Positions 43,594 through 51,595 of a stretch of 64,000 bases of DNA are shown here, piece by piece. The position numbers were made by a program, and so were the translations under genes. The notes beneath the pieces were generated by a model. The model was not told the DNA's origin. It saw only the letters and a program-made list of their open reading frames with translations, and ran no database searches. Every line of letters begins with the position of its first letter. Positions within the stretch are counted from its first letter, which is position 1. Origin of the DNA: Allopusillimonas ginsengisoli (GTDB taxonomy: Bacteria; Pseudomonadota; Gammaproteobacteria; Burkholderiales; Burkholderiaceae_B); contig NZ_SDQE01000014.1 in the NCBI RefSeq assembly GCF_004153455.1, positions 31,969 through 95,968 on the forward strand, read 5' to 3'.

Positions 43594-44723
43594 CGGAAAA
43601 GGAACAAGACCAGGCACAAGCACAAGCCTCACAAGAGGGGAATCCTAAAGACGCTAACCTGGAGCGGGAAACACTGAATCTGGAAGCAACCGGGCGCAGC
43701 GCCCCACGCGGTGCCCGCGCATTTCTGTGGCTCACCATTCTGATCGCTGTAGCAGTGGCTGTCGGCGTGCTCATGAAGGTCTGGAGCCGCGAACCAGAGG
43801 CAAAAGCCGATAACGGCCTGGAAGCCGATCAAAGCGGCATTACCAATCGCCTCAAAGCCCCCAAGGTAGAACGCCCAACACCACCTCCAGCACTGCCGCC
43901 TCCGACGCCCGAGCCAACGGTGGTGCCCAGCTACAACGTCCCGCCACCCATGCCCGCAGCCCCGCCTCCTGTCGACGAACTTACCCAGCGTCGGCTGGCT
44001 AGTCCGCTACAGGCCGGTGGTGCAGACGCAAGCGGCACAACCCCAAGCCAATCAAATGGCCCTCAAGGCCCTTATAGCGATGCTGGCCCTCTGGCCGACA
44101 AGCTGCGACCGCTGGAGCTGGCCCCATCAGTGGCCGGGCAACTGGGTGACCGCAACTTCCTGCTCACGCAAGGCACCATGATCGACTGCACTCTGCAGAC
44201 AAAACTGGTCAGCACCCAGTCCGGGCTTCTGACGTGTCTGGCCACACACGATGTCATGAGCGCCAACGGCAAGGTCAAGCTTATTGATGCCGGCACCAAA
44301 TTCACGGGCTATCAGTCTGGGGGCATACAGCAGGGCCAGGCCGGCGCCTTTGTGACCTGGTACCGACTGGAAACACCTACCGGTGTCATCGTGAACTTGA
44401 GTTCGCCCGGCACAGGCCCGCTGGGCGAAGCGGGATTGGGCGGACATATCGACAACCACTTCTGGGAACGCTTTGGCAACGCCATCCTTCTTTCTCTGGT
44501 GGGCGACTTCGGTAACTGGGCATCCAATCAAGGGCAATCGGGCAGCAACAACATCCGCTTTGACAACACCGCCGAAGGAGGTCAGGAAGCGGTCGCAAAG
44601 ATTCTGGAGAAGTCCCTGGACATTCCCCCCACCCTTTACAAGAACCAGGGCGAGCGTATCGGCATCATGGTCGCCCGTGATCTGGATTTCAGCCACGTCT
44701 ATGAGCTTGAACCCATCCACTGA
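43590..44723 (+). CDS. virB10: VirB10-like core complex protein
   Basis: 377 residues. One N-terminal helix (ARAFLWLTILIAVAVAVGVL), a proline-rich periplasmic stretch (TPPPALPPPTPEPTVVP), then the C-terminal barrel domain with LLTQGTMIDCTLQTKLVSTQ and HIDNHFWERFGNAILLSL, the part that spans the outer membrane. It is coupled to virB9 by a 4-bp overlap. Confidence 0.95.
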   Translation: MTEKEQDQAQAQASQEGNPKDANLERETLNLEATGRSAPRGARAFLWLTILIAVAVAVGVLMKVWSREPEAKADNGLEADQSGITNRLKAPKVERPTPPPALPPPTPEPTVVPSYNVPPPMPAAPPPVDELTQRRLASPLQAGGADASGTTPSQSNGPQGPYSDAGPLADKLRPLELAPSVAGQLGDRNFLLTQGTMIDCTLQTKLVSTQSGLLTCLATHDVMSANGKVKLIDAGTKFTGYQSGGIQQGQAGAFVTWYRLETPTGVIVNLSSPGTGPLGEAGLGGHIDNHFWERFGNAILLSLVGDFGNWASNQGQSGSNNIRFDNTAEGGQEAVAKILEKSLDIPPTLYKNQGERIGIMVARDLDFSHVYELEPIH

Positions 44724-45720
44724 AGCGATCCCCTTTGATCGATCCATTGCGGTTCGCACCTTTCTGCGACCTTTGTCCAAACATCAGGAGGATCCCAATG
44801 TCACTGAAATTGCCATCGTGCGAGCCGGTGAGCTTTACACCCGCACACGCGGCGCCTGGCAGCTTCACGAGTGCCCCCAGCTTTCCTACCCCCACCTGGA
44901 GGCCCTGGCCACGGCGCTGGCCGCGTACAACCACATGGCACGCAGCCCCATTCAATCTGTCGTCCTGCCCGATGGCGAGCGCGGCCAGATCGTGCTGCCT
45001 CCGGCCTGCATTGACGGCACTTTGGCCATCAATATCCGCAAGCACGCCCAAGTGGCGCTCTCCCTGGAGGAACTGCACGCGCAAGGCGCGTTTGAGACCA
45101 CCCACGACGCCGCCGCCCAATACACGCCAGACGGTATTTCGAGAGCCGATCAAGAACTGATGGCGCTGAAGGATGCTGGTGATATTCCCGGATTCCTGCT
45201 CGCTGCCATTCAGGCCCGCAAGAACCTGGTCATTTCCGGCGCGACAGGTTCGGGCAAAACCACCTTTGCAAGATCGCTAATCGACCGTGTGCCCGTCGAT
45301 GAACGCCTGGTCACCATCGAAGACGTGCATGAGCTCATTCTGCCCCGGCACAGAAACCGCATTCATCTGATGTATGGCGGCACACGCGGTCGGGTTTCGG
45401 CCACCGAAAGCTTGGCCGCCTGCATGCGCTTATCGCCAGACCGGATATTCCTTGCCGAGCTGCGCGGCCCTGAAACCTGGGATTACCTGGCGGCCTTGAA
45501 TACTGGCCATCCAGGATCAGTCACCACCACCCACGCCAATGGGGCCGCCGATGCCTTTGACCGGCTGGCGATGCTCATCAAGCAATCGCCCACGGGCGGC
45601 AGCCTTGATCTGCCCACCATTCAGGCCTTTCTGCGCCAGACCGTAGACATCGTGCTGCATTTCGAGCGGTTTCGGCTGAAAGAGCTCTGGTTTGAGCCCA
45701 GGCGGCAGATCAACACCTGA
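44701..45720 (+). CDS. virB11: VirB11-like traffic ATPase
   Basis: 339 residues from the ATG at 44701, overlapping virB10 by 23 bp; an extension to 44473 would be out of frame inside virB10 and is rejected. Walker A is [16 protein letters not shown] near residue 178, with the Asp box TIEDVHELILPRH and Walker B RIFLAELRGPE, then TTHANGAADAFDRL. It is the hexameric ATPase that switches the machine between pilus assembly and DNA export. It ends the VirB set. Confidence 0.94.
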   Translation: MSLNPSTEAIPFDRSIAVRTFLRPLSKHQEDPNVTEIAIVRAGELYTRTRGAWQLHECPQLSYPHLEALATALAAYNHMARSPIQSVVLPDGERGQIVLPPACIDGTLAINIRKHAQVALSLEELHAQGAFETTHDAAAQYTPDGISRADQELMALKDAGDIPGFLLAAIQARKNLVISGATGSGKTTFARSLIDRVPVDERLVTIEDVHELILPRHRNRIHLMYGGTRGRVSATESLAACMRLSPDRIFLAELRGPETWDYLAALNTGHPGSVTTTHANGAADAFDRLAMLIKQSPTGGSLDLPTIQAFLRQTVDIVLHFERFRLKELWFEPRRQINT

Positions 45721-45773
45721 GGCACCCACGCCCTGAGAGGCACCCGTTTCCATCCTTGCGGACTGGCATCGCT

Positions 45774-45840
45774 GCCTGCCCGCATCTACCCCTGAACCCG
45801 TGTGAGGCGCTGCACACGTTCCGGGCAGGCCTTGTATGGG
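45774..45840 (+). promoter_or_regulatory. Structured leader upstream of the trfA-like gene
   Basis: GCCTGCCCG (45774-45782) pairs perfectly with CGGGCAGGC (45832-45840), enclosing a second perfect stem CGTGTG (45799-45804) / CACACG (45813-45818) with an 8-nt loop. The nested structure ends 20 bp before the initiator ATG. Such a leader could limit initiator translation and hence copy number, which is inference. Confidence 0.5.
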
Positions 45841-45860
45841 CTCGCCTGGAGCTTTTACCT

Positions 45861-46778
45861 ATGACCTCATCCACCCGCCTGCCCTTTCACAAGGACAAGA
45901 ACCTCCTGCGCCTGTCAGCAGCCATGCAACGTGCTCAGCAAAAAGCCACCCAGGCACTGGCCGCCGCAGCACAAAAGCAGGCCTCAACCCCTACACCATT
46001 CATACTGCCCGGTATCAATGAAACAGCACGCGCCATTCCGAATTACATCGCCCGTAGTGCTATCTTCGCACCGGTTCGCCGGGGTTGGCGCATCCTACAC
46101 GATGACACCGTGTTTCTGGAAGGCAGCAACATCCTGCTCAAAGGATCCGGCAAACAGTTGAGCGAAGACCACGCCGACATCTGGATGCACGCCATATACC
46201 TACAAACCACGGCTCTGCCAGGCGATCAACCTGTCATCAATCGTGCAGATTTCTTACGCGGAATGGGTAGGAATACCAGCGGAGCCAGTTACGAATGGCT
46301 GCACCAAAGCATGAAAGACCTCGCCAAGTTCGTAATATGCATCGAAGCAAAAAAACGGAACGGCACCGTCAAGTACAGCTATGGCAATCACCCTTCAACT
46401 CGAGTGCTGCCAATGATAGGAGGCTTTGATTATGACGAACCCACTGGCATCTACACGCTACACATAGACCCACGCTGGGCACAGATTTTCAGCAATCGCG
46501 AGTATGCATTAGTGGATTGGGAAAAGCGTCTAAAAATGCGTCACGATTTGTCCAAAAGCCTACAACGGCTTGTTGGAACCTCCGCCGATGAGATTCAAAA
46601 ATACAGCTTGGATATTCTGAAAGAAAGAGCGCAATACACCGGGCGTGTACGAGATTTCAGACCCTCTTTGGAACGCTCACTTCTGGAGCTTGAGCGGTTG
46701 GAAATTATCGCCAAACCTCGCATAGAGATCAGCAGCAAAAACCAACTACAGGCAGTCTGGATACGTTTAAGTCGATAA
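45861..46778 (+). CDS. trfA: TrfA-like plasmid replication initiator
   Basis: 305 residues from MTSSTRLPFHKDKNLLRL; the in-frame extension to 45756 crosses the leader structure and lacks a ribosome site. NYIARSAIFAPVRRGWR and HADIWMHAIYLQTTALPGDQ match the TrfA family, and the two winged-helix regions of Rep initiators are expected around SYEWLHQSMKDLAKFVICIE and YSLDILKERAQYTGRVRDFR. TrfA binds iterons and loads DnaB with DnaA. Iterons and DnaA boxes lie directly downstream, so a complete replicon is present. Confidence 0.85.
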   Translation: MTSSTRLPFHKDKNLLRLSAAMQRAQQKATQALAAAAQKQASTPTPFILPGINETARAIPNYIARSAIFAPVRRGWRILHDDTVFLEGSNILLKGSGKQLSEDHADIWMHAIYLQTTALPGDQPVINRADFLRGMGRNTSGASYEWLHQSMKDLAKFVICIEAKKRNGTVKYSYGNHPSTRVLPMIGGFDYDEPTGIYTLHIDPRWAQIFSNREYALVDWEKRLKMRHDLSKSLQRLVGTSADEIQKYSLDILKERAQYTGRVRDFRPSLERSLLELERLEIIAKPRIEISSKNQLQAVWIRLSR

Positions 46779-46809
46779 ATAAAGCAGCAATCGAACGGTA
46801 TTTTTAGGC

Positions 46810-47010
46810 TGTGGATAACTCGTCTTATCCATCGTAATAGCATCGCGCCTTCGTCGTAATAACATCGCGGATTATCGTAATAGCATCGCGCTTTATCGTA
46901 ATAACATCGCGTACGATTTCTGGAAACCCGCATGAACAGGTTCATTCCAGCCATCGCAGCGCCTTCTACCTTATTTCTACCTTGTTACTACCAGCAAGGC
47001 CTGTGGATAA
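46810..47010. other. Candidate origin of vegetative replication (oriV)
   Basis: Four 16-bp iterons (46832-46911) are flanked by two perfect DnaA boxes, TGTGGATAA at 46810-46818 and at 47002-47010. An AT-rich stretch with TTCTACC repeats (46958-46990) lies between the iterons and the second box and could be the melting region. The location just after the initiator gene is typical of iteron plasmids. The remainder up to 47150 shows no gene. Confidence 0.8.
46832..46911. repeat. Iterons: four direct repeats of 16 bp
   Basis: Copies at 46832-46847, 46854-46869, 46875-46890 and 46896-46911, with periods 22, 21 and 21 bp, i.e. two helical turns. Copies 1 and 3 read TCGTAATAGCATCGCG; copies 2 and 4 read TCGTAATAACATCGCG. 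The alternation of the two variants is exact. Confidence 0.93.
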
Positions 47011-47150
47011 GTCAGGCTATCTTGCATTGTCACGCTGAGCAGCCGCGCAGCGGCTGCATCGGTCTGCAGCAGACTACACCCGCCCTTCCGGGCACCACCT
47101 TCTCTCATCCGCCATCACTTCCCTTCAAGCCGCAAGGCAAAGGAGATCCC

Positions 47151-47534
47151 ATGCACACAACCATCGACACCCACATGCTCGACATCGTTCAACAAGCCGC
47201 TCACGATGGCATTGGCACCATGAGTTTGGGCGAAGCCCTGACTGCAGCTCTGGTGCTAGATCGCAGCGACTGGCTGCATGATCGCGGCTACAGCATCGCC
47301 GAAGCCCTGGATCGCATCGGCCCGCACTGGGCCGCTCGCCTCTGCACCGTGGCCCGGCAATTTCACACCGAAGCGACTCAAACCCGACTTCGGTACTCCT
47401 TCGAAATCATCCCCCACCCGTCCGACGCTGGCGGCTACACCCTGCGCTTGCTGGATGATGGTCAGGAGGTCGACGGTGGGCAATTCTCTGCACGAGGCAA
47501 GCAGACGGAGGCCTTTCCAGCCCTATCGCACTGA
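47151..47534 (+). CDS. Hypothetical protein after oriV
   Basis: 127 residues from the ATG at 47151, preceded by AAAGGAG; the longer frame from 46932 is rejected because it starts inside oriV. The centre SIAEALDRIGPHWAARLCTV is helical, and a segment LRYSFEIIPHPSDAGGYTLR looks like a beta hairpin. No recognised family. It precedes the traK-like gene by 34 bp and probably belongs to its operon. Confidence 0.6.
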   Translation: MHTTIDTHMLDIVQQAAHDGIGTMSLGEALTAALVLDRSDWLHDRGYSIAEALDRIGPHWAARLCTVARQFHTEATQTRLRYSFEIIPHPSDAGGYTLRLLDDGQEVDGGQFSARGKQTEAFPALSH

Positions 47535-47568
47535 GCGAAACCGTGATTACTCCAACTTCAGGAAACCT

Positions 47569-48048
47569 ATGAGTGAATCTGCACCTGTAACACGCTACCG
47601 CACTGTCCTTGCGGCCCTGGACCCTCGCATCAGCCTCTCAGCCCAGCTACGAGCGCTGTTTCCCCTGATCGAGGTTGAAATGGCTGCTGGTGTGCCACAT
47701 GCCGCCGTGCTGGACGATCTGGCTGCCGCAGGTCTGACGGTACAGCGCAGCACCTTCGCCATCACGCTGTACCGATGGCGCAAAGCCCAACGATCCGCAA
47801 CCAGAAAACGCCTGAATGCAGCGGCCTCTGTCGATGACATGCCCAGTCAGCCAACGCATGCGAGCAACCCCCATCCACCATCTCCCACACCCGATGCCAT
47901 TCAAGGCCGACCACGCAGCATCCAGACACCCGGCGATCTACGCAAGATCCGCGACATGCGGGTAGACCTGGAGGCCTTGCGCCGTGAAGGCCTGGCCAAT
48001 CGCACTCAATCAGCTGACAACACCCCCACAAAAAGGAATGAACCATGA
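47569..48048 (+). CDS. TraK-like oriT-binding protein
   Basis: 159 residues. The N-terminal domain (FPLIEVEMAAGVPHAAVLDD, then LTVQRSTFAITLYRWRKAQR) shows the pattern of IncP TraK and related DNA-binding proteins: an acidic helix, a basic HTH-like helix and a phenylalanine-arginine motif. A disordered proline-rich linker and a basic tail follow. Its stop overlaps the traL-like start (ATGA), the same order as IncP traK-traL-traM. It probably binds near oriT, in which case oriT should lie just upstream. Confidence 0.6.
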   Translation: MSESAPVTRYRTVLAALDPRISLSAQLRALFPLIEVEMAAGVPHAAVLDDLAAAGLTVQRSTFAITLYRWRKAQRSATRKRLNAAASVDDMPSQPTHASNPHPPSPTPDAIQGRPRSIQTPGDLRKIRDMRVDLEALRREGLANRTQSADNTPTKRNEP

Positions 48049-48752
48049 AAGTCGCCGTCCTGAACTACACCGGCTCCGTTGGCAAGACAGTCGCTGCCTC
48101 TCATCTGCTGGCACCGCGCATGAATAGTGCCCAGATTTTCGCAGTGGAATCCACCAACGAAACGGGCGCTGACCTGGGCCTGAATGTCGATCAGCTACGC
48201 GGCGAGCACTTTGGCCGACTGTTCCGCGAACTACTCACCCGCGAAGATGCGATTGTCGATGTGGGTGCCAGCAACATCGAGGATTTTCTGACGCACATGA
48301 TGCGCTACGAAGGCGCGCACGAGGAAATGAACTACTTCGTACTGCCTGTCATCAATACCGGCAAGGCCCAGCGCGAAACCATCAAGACGGTGGCGGCCCT
48401 GGCAGAACTGGGGGTTGACCCAGAGCGGGTAAGGATTCTTTTCAATCGTGTCGATAGCAGCGTGCACGACGAGTTTCCCTCAATCCTGGCCTATGCCGCC
48501 AAAACAGGCGAAGTGCAGGCCAACCCTCAGGCTGCCATTTACGAAAACGAAGTCTTCGAGTTGCTGGCCGACCAACGCACCACGATTGCCGATGTGCTGG
48601 CTGACCAGACTGACTACCGCGCCCTGCTTCGCGCTGCCGAACCTGATGACCACTTCCGAATTTCACAGCTAAGCAACCGGCACGCCCTGCGCGCCCTGGC
48701 CAAACCGGTGGATAGGCAAATGAACGCGGCTTTTACCGCGCTGTTTTCCTGA
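48045..48752 (+). CDS. TraL/StbB-like P-loop protein
   Basis: 235 residues. The ATP-binding loop YTGSVGKTVAASHLL lies at residues 8-22, with switch-like regions IVDVGASNIEDFL and INTGKAQRETIKTV. The fold is ParA/MinD-like, and it matches TraL of IncP and StbB of IncW plasmids. StbB is involved in plasmid positioning and conjugation. It overlaps the traK-like gene by 4 bp. Confidence 0.78.
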   Translation: MKVAVLNYTGSVGKTVAASHLLAPRMNSAQIFAVESTNETGADLGLNVDQLRGEHFGRLFRELLTREDAIVDVGASNIEDFLTHMMRYEGAHEEMNYFVLPVINTGKAQRETIKTVAALAELGVDPERVRILFNRVDSSVHDEFPSILAYAAKTGEVQANPQAAIYENEVFELLADQRTTIADVLADQTDYRALLRAAEPDDHFRISQLSNRHALRALAKPVDRQMNAAFTALFS

Positions 48753-48762
48753 GCTGGCCACC

Positions 48763-49197
48763 ATGGAATCACACTCGAATTTCAGTGGCGCTCGTACCAA
48801 GCTGGATTTGCTGTACCACGAAGTATTGGGTGAAGTCGCTGGCCTGGTGAACAGACTGGAAAGCGCCACCCAAAGCCTGGATGCAGTGCAAAAGCAGATG
48901 CAATCCATGGGCGAAGCGCAGCAAGTCTTGCCTGAACAACTCAGCCGCCATCTGACCGCCACGATGGAAGCGGCAGCCAAACCCATCAATCAGCAGGCTC
49001 AACACGCCATCCAAACCATGCTGGATCGCACCAGCAACCAGCTGGATCAGTTGTCCCGGGATGCCGCCCAGTACGCCAGCATCGCCCACCGATCCGCACG
49101 ACGTATGGCAATCGTCGCCCTGGTCGTAGGCGGTATAGCAGGCATTCTGGGTGGCTTGCTGGCAGGCTTGGCCCTGGGTCAGATCCTGATCTCTTGA
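48763..49197 (+). CDS. TraM/StbC-like membrane-anchored coiled-coil protein
   Basis: 144 residues. A coiled coil (TKLDLLYHEVLGEVAGLVNR and SATQSLDAVQKQMQSMGEAQ) leads to a C-terminal glycine-rich hydrophobic segment (IVALVVGGIAGILGGLLAGL). The arrangement and position match TraM/StbC. Function in transfer is not well defined in the family. Confidence 0.7.
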   Translation: MESHSNFSGARTKLDLLYHEVLGEVAGLVNRLESATQSLDAVQKQMQSMGEAQQVLPEQLSRHLTATMEAAAKPINQQAQHAIQTMLDRTSNQLDQLSRDAAQYASIAHRSARRMAIVALVVGGIAGILGGLLAGLALGQILIS

Positions 49198-49209
49198 GGA
49201 CCGGCACTT

Positions 49210-50856
49210 ATGTCCACCTTAATCTCACCCATTACCCGGCGGCGCATTGCCGCCTTTTCTTTAGCCCTCTTCCCGACTGGTGCCTGGATGGCTACCGCCA
49301 CCTGGGGCAGCCATATGCACTGGCGAGACTGGAACGCCAAAACGTTCTGGCATTTTGTGATGCTGACGCCGCAGTACCCAGTGCTCTACAGCTCACTGGG
49401 CATCGGTCTGGTTCTCGCCTTAGTGCTTATCCTGCTTGTCGGGCGCACCGCCAGAACCGAAGGGTTTGAGGGCGCTGCCTACAAACACTTTGTACGTGGC
49501 ACGCGCACCGCCTCGGCAAAAAGCCTGGCTCGCCAGTGCGAAGAAAGCGGCAAACAGCAAATTGACGTGGGTGGTATCCCCATGCCGACCATCAACGAGA
49601 ACCTGCATTTGCTCATCAGCGGCGCTACAGGCTCCGGTAAATCGGTGTTGTTGCGCAACATGGCCGCTTCGGTACTCAAGCGTTCACAGCACGACATGAA
49701 CAACCTTTTGCCCGGCCAAACGCCGGAGCGCAACGACCGGATGATCGTGATTGACCCCAATGGAGACCTACTCAGCAAATTCTGGCAACCGGGCGACGTA
49801 ATCCTGAACCCCTATGATGCCCGCAGCCAGGGTTGGGCATTCTTCAATGAAGTTCGCGCCGACTACGACTGGAAGCGGCTGGCCCACTCTATGGTTCCCA
49901 TGAGCCAGGATAAGAACGCTGAAGAATGGAACGACTTCGGTCGCCTGCTGCTGCGCGAGACTGCCAAGAAACTGCATCAGCTGCAAGGCGAAGAAGCCAG
50001 CATCATGGACTTGTTTCGTCTATGCACCATCGAAGACCCCAAGGTCTTGAAGCAATTCCTGGAAGGCACCCTGGCCGAATCCCTGTTTGTTGGCTCCAGC
50101 GAAGCCAGCAAGGCGCTGTCTTCCGCCCGCTTCGTACTGTCGAACAAGCTGTCCGAGCACACCGGCATGAAGCCCGGACGTTTCTCCATCCGGGACTGGC
50201 TGAGCAAGCCGAACGGTGGCAACCTATACATCAACTGGCGCGAAGACATGATGATCTCCATGAAGCCGCTGGTGTCGTCATGGGTCGACGTGTTCATCAC
50301 GTCGATTCTGTCCATGCCGGAAAGCACACACCGGCGCTGGTGGCTGTTCATTGATGAGCTGGCTAGTCTGGAAGCTCTGCCGTCACTGGAAGCGGGCCTG
50401 ACTAAGGGCCGGAAAAATGGTCTACGTATCGTGGCGGGATTGCAGAGTACGTCGCAGCTGGAACACATCTACGGGCGTACCATGGCCACTACCATCCGGG
50501 CGAGCTTTCGCAACCTGGCGGTGCTAGGCGGCTCCCGCACCGACCCGCAGACGGCGAAGGATATGAGTGAAAGTTTGGGCAAGCATGAGGTTGAACGGCC
50601 CAAGTACAGCATTAGCCGGAGCGTGGATCACCGGAATACATCGCACAACATGGATCGGACGACGGAAGACGTGGTGACGGCTGCGCAGATACAAGCGCTG
50701 CCTGCGCTGGGCGGGTACGTGGCATTGGCGGGGGATTTTCCGATTGCGAGGGTGAGCTTACCGTTCAGGGAGTTCACGGGCACTGTCGCTACGTTCCAAG
50801 GTAAGCATCCGGTCTGGGCCGTCTTGACGGCTTTACCGACGCGCACTTGTGTTTAA
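49210..50856 (+). CDS. TrwB/TraD-type conjugative coupling ATPase (C-terminus possibly altered)
   Basis: 548 residues. Two N-terminal helices (about 14-30 and 62-80) anchor it. Walker A is [17 protein letters not shown] near residue 138 and Walker [17 protein letters not shown] near residue 380; [13 protein letters not shown] is the family's later motif. It brings relaxase-bound DNA to the secretion channel. The stop codon lies in the first bases of the IS66 fragment that begins at 50853, so the last residues (TALPTRTCV) may have been replaced by the insertion. The relaxase gene expected next is absent. Confidence 0.9.
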   Translation: MSTLISPITRRRIAAFSLALFPTGAWMATATWGSHMHWRDWNAKTFWHFVMLTPQYPVLYSSLGIGLVLALVLILLVGRTARTEGFEGAAYKHFVRGTRTASAKSLARQCEESGKQQIDVGGIPMPTINENLHLLISGATGSGKSVLLRNMAASVLKRSQHDMNNLLPGQTPERNDRMIVIDPNGDLLSKFWQPGDVILNPYDARSQGWAFFNEVRADYDWKRLAHSMVPMSQDKNAEEWNDFGRLLLRETAKKLHQLQGEEASIMDLFRLCTIEDPKVLKQFLEGTLAESLFVGSSEASKALSSARFVLSNKLSEHTGMKPGRFSIRDWLSKPNGGNLYINWREDMMISMKPLVSSWVDVFITSILSMPESTHRRWWLFIDELASLEALPSLEAGLTKGRKNGLRIVAGLQSTSQLEHIYGRTMATTIRASFRNLAVLGGSRTDPQTAKDMSESLGKHEVERPKYSISRSVDHRNTSHNMDRTTEDVVTAAQIQALPALGGYVALAGDFPIARVSLPFREFTGTVATFQGKHPVWAVLTALPTRTCV

Positions 50857-51047
50857 AGCGTGACGTTCCAGGGCAATAGTTCATCAATCCGATTCACTGG
50901 GTGATCGGCGATCACGGTCAACACGTGGCGAAGATATGCCTCAGGATTGATTCCGTTTAACTTGGCCGTGCCAAGCAGGCTATACATGGTGGCGGCGCGT
51001 TCGCCGCCCGCATCTGAGCCCAGAAATAGGTAATTTTTACGCTTATG
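50853..51047 (-). pseudogene. IS66-family transposase, C-terminal fragment 1
   Basis: Minus-strand translation [20 protein letters not shown] ... [20 protein letters not shown] ... [10 protein letters not shown] is the IS66 TnpC C-terminal domain. It is cut at its N-terminal side inside the palindrome at 51037-51068, exactly where the second fragment is cut. About 80% similar by eye at DNA level to the fragment at 63656, so a related but different IS. Confidence 0.88.
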
Positions 51048-51068
51048 CAAAGCTTCACATAAGCGTAA
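51037..51068. repeat. 32-bp near-perfect palindrome joining two IS66 fragments
   Basis: Arms TTACGCTTATG (51037-51047) and CATAAGCGTAA (51058-51068) are perfect 11-bp inverted repeats around a 10-bp core with central AAGCTT. Both IS66 fragments begin precisely in these arms and read outward. 11-bp arms around a short core resemble tyrosine-recombinase crossover sites. Confidence 0.9.
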
Positions 51069-51261
51069 TAACTGGCTGTTCGCCGGCTCCTTGCGTGCCG
51101 GAAAACGGGCCGCCGCCGTCATGACCTTGATCCAGTCGGCCAAGCTCAATGGCCACGACCCGTATGCCTATCTGAAGGACATACTCACGCGCCTGCCCAC
51201 GCAGCCGGCCAGCCGGATCGACGAACTGCTGCCGCATAACTGGCAACCGCTCACGCACTAA
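51058..51261 (+). pseudogene. IS66-family transposase, C-terminal fragment 2
   Basis: Plus-strand translation [20 protein letters not shown] ... [20 protein letters not shown] ... RIDELLPHNW, stop at 51259-51261. It is a different IS66 subgroup from fragment 1 (WLFAGS versus YLFLGS). It begins at the same protein position as fragment 1, at the palindrome. A hairpin (ACGCCCGC-TTTAT-GCGGGCGT, 51267-51287) follows as a likely terminator. Confidence 0.88.
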
Positions 51262-51302
51262 CGACAACGCCCGCTTTATGCGGGCGTGTCAATATGGGAT
51301 GG

Positions 51303-51314
51303 CCGAACGCTTAC
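51303..51314. repeat. IS66-type terminal inverted repeat (right end)
   Basis: On the minus strand GTAAGCGTTCGG starts at 51314 and points into the IS66 fragment; GTAAGCG is the usual terminal sequence of IS66 elements. It lies directly at the break in the aspartate dehydrogenase remnant. Confidence 0.6.
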
Positions 51315-51550
51315 GATTGTCCGTGGCAGGTCTGGATTCGAAACTCAATGCCATATGCCCAGTGCGACCTCGGGCCTCGATTTCATGGATGTTGTTGGCG
51401 ACACTGGGATCGGCGATCAGTTCGACTTCAACCTGATCCAGGCCCAGGGGGGCAAGTGCCACAGTTGCGGCCACGTTTGCGTTTTTGGGGAAGCGGCAGG
51501 CCGCATTTCTCACTGTACCGCGGAACAGGACAGCGCGCTTACGGCTAATC
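51315..51550 (-). pseudogene. L-aspartate dehydrogenase remnant (C-terminal part)
   Basis: Minus-strand translation RAVLFRGTVRNAACRFPKNA, NVAATVALAPLGLDQVEVEL, IADPSVANNIHEIEARGRTG, ending SRPATDN before the IS66 end. This is the C-terminal domain of aspartate dehydrogenase (NadX-like), with the catalytic-domain motif FPKNANVAATVALA. The N-terminal NAD domain is missing (an in-frame stop precedes), and the last strand is cut by the IS66 inverted repeat. Confidence 0.75.
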
Positions 51551-51595
51551 TATTTTCCTGTGTGCATAACAATGTGCACAAATCTCAGGCCGCGC

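Larger units (their letters stand above)
31240..50856. mobile_element. Integrated conjugative plasmid-like element (boundaries partly inferred)
   Basis: The left edge is the 3' end of tRNA-Leu followed by a tyrosine integrase pointing inward. The content is a MobC-like protein, a full VirB1-VirB11 set, a TrfA-like initiator with iterons, and TraK/L/M-like proteins plus a coupling protein. The right edge is set where the coupling gene runs into IS66 debris. No duplicate of the tRNA end is visible to the right inside the window, and no relaxase gene is seen, so the element is either truncated or continues elsewhere after rearrangement. Confidence 0.75.

Noticed and set aside
46832..46911. CRISPR-like short regular repeats
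   Set aside because: Repeats are 16 bp with 5-6 bp gaps, too short for CRISPR, and sit after a replication initiator between DnaA boxes: iterons.
46595..46954. Minus-strand open frame with repeated CYYD motif
   Set aside because: The repeats are only the translation of the iterons; the frame overlaps the initiator gene and oriV and has no ribosome site.
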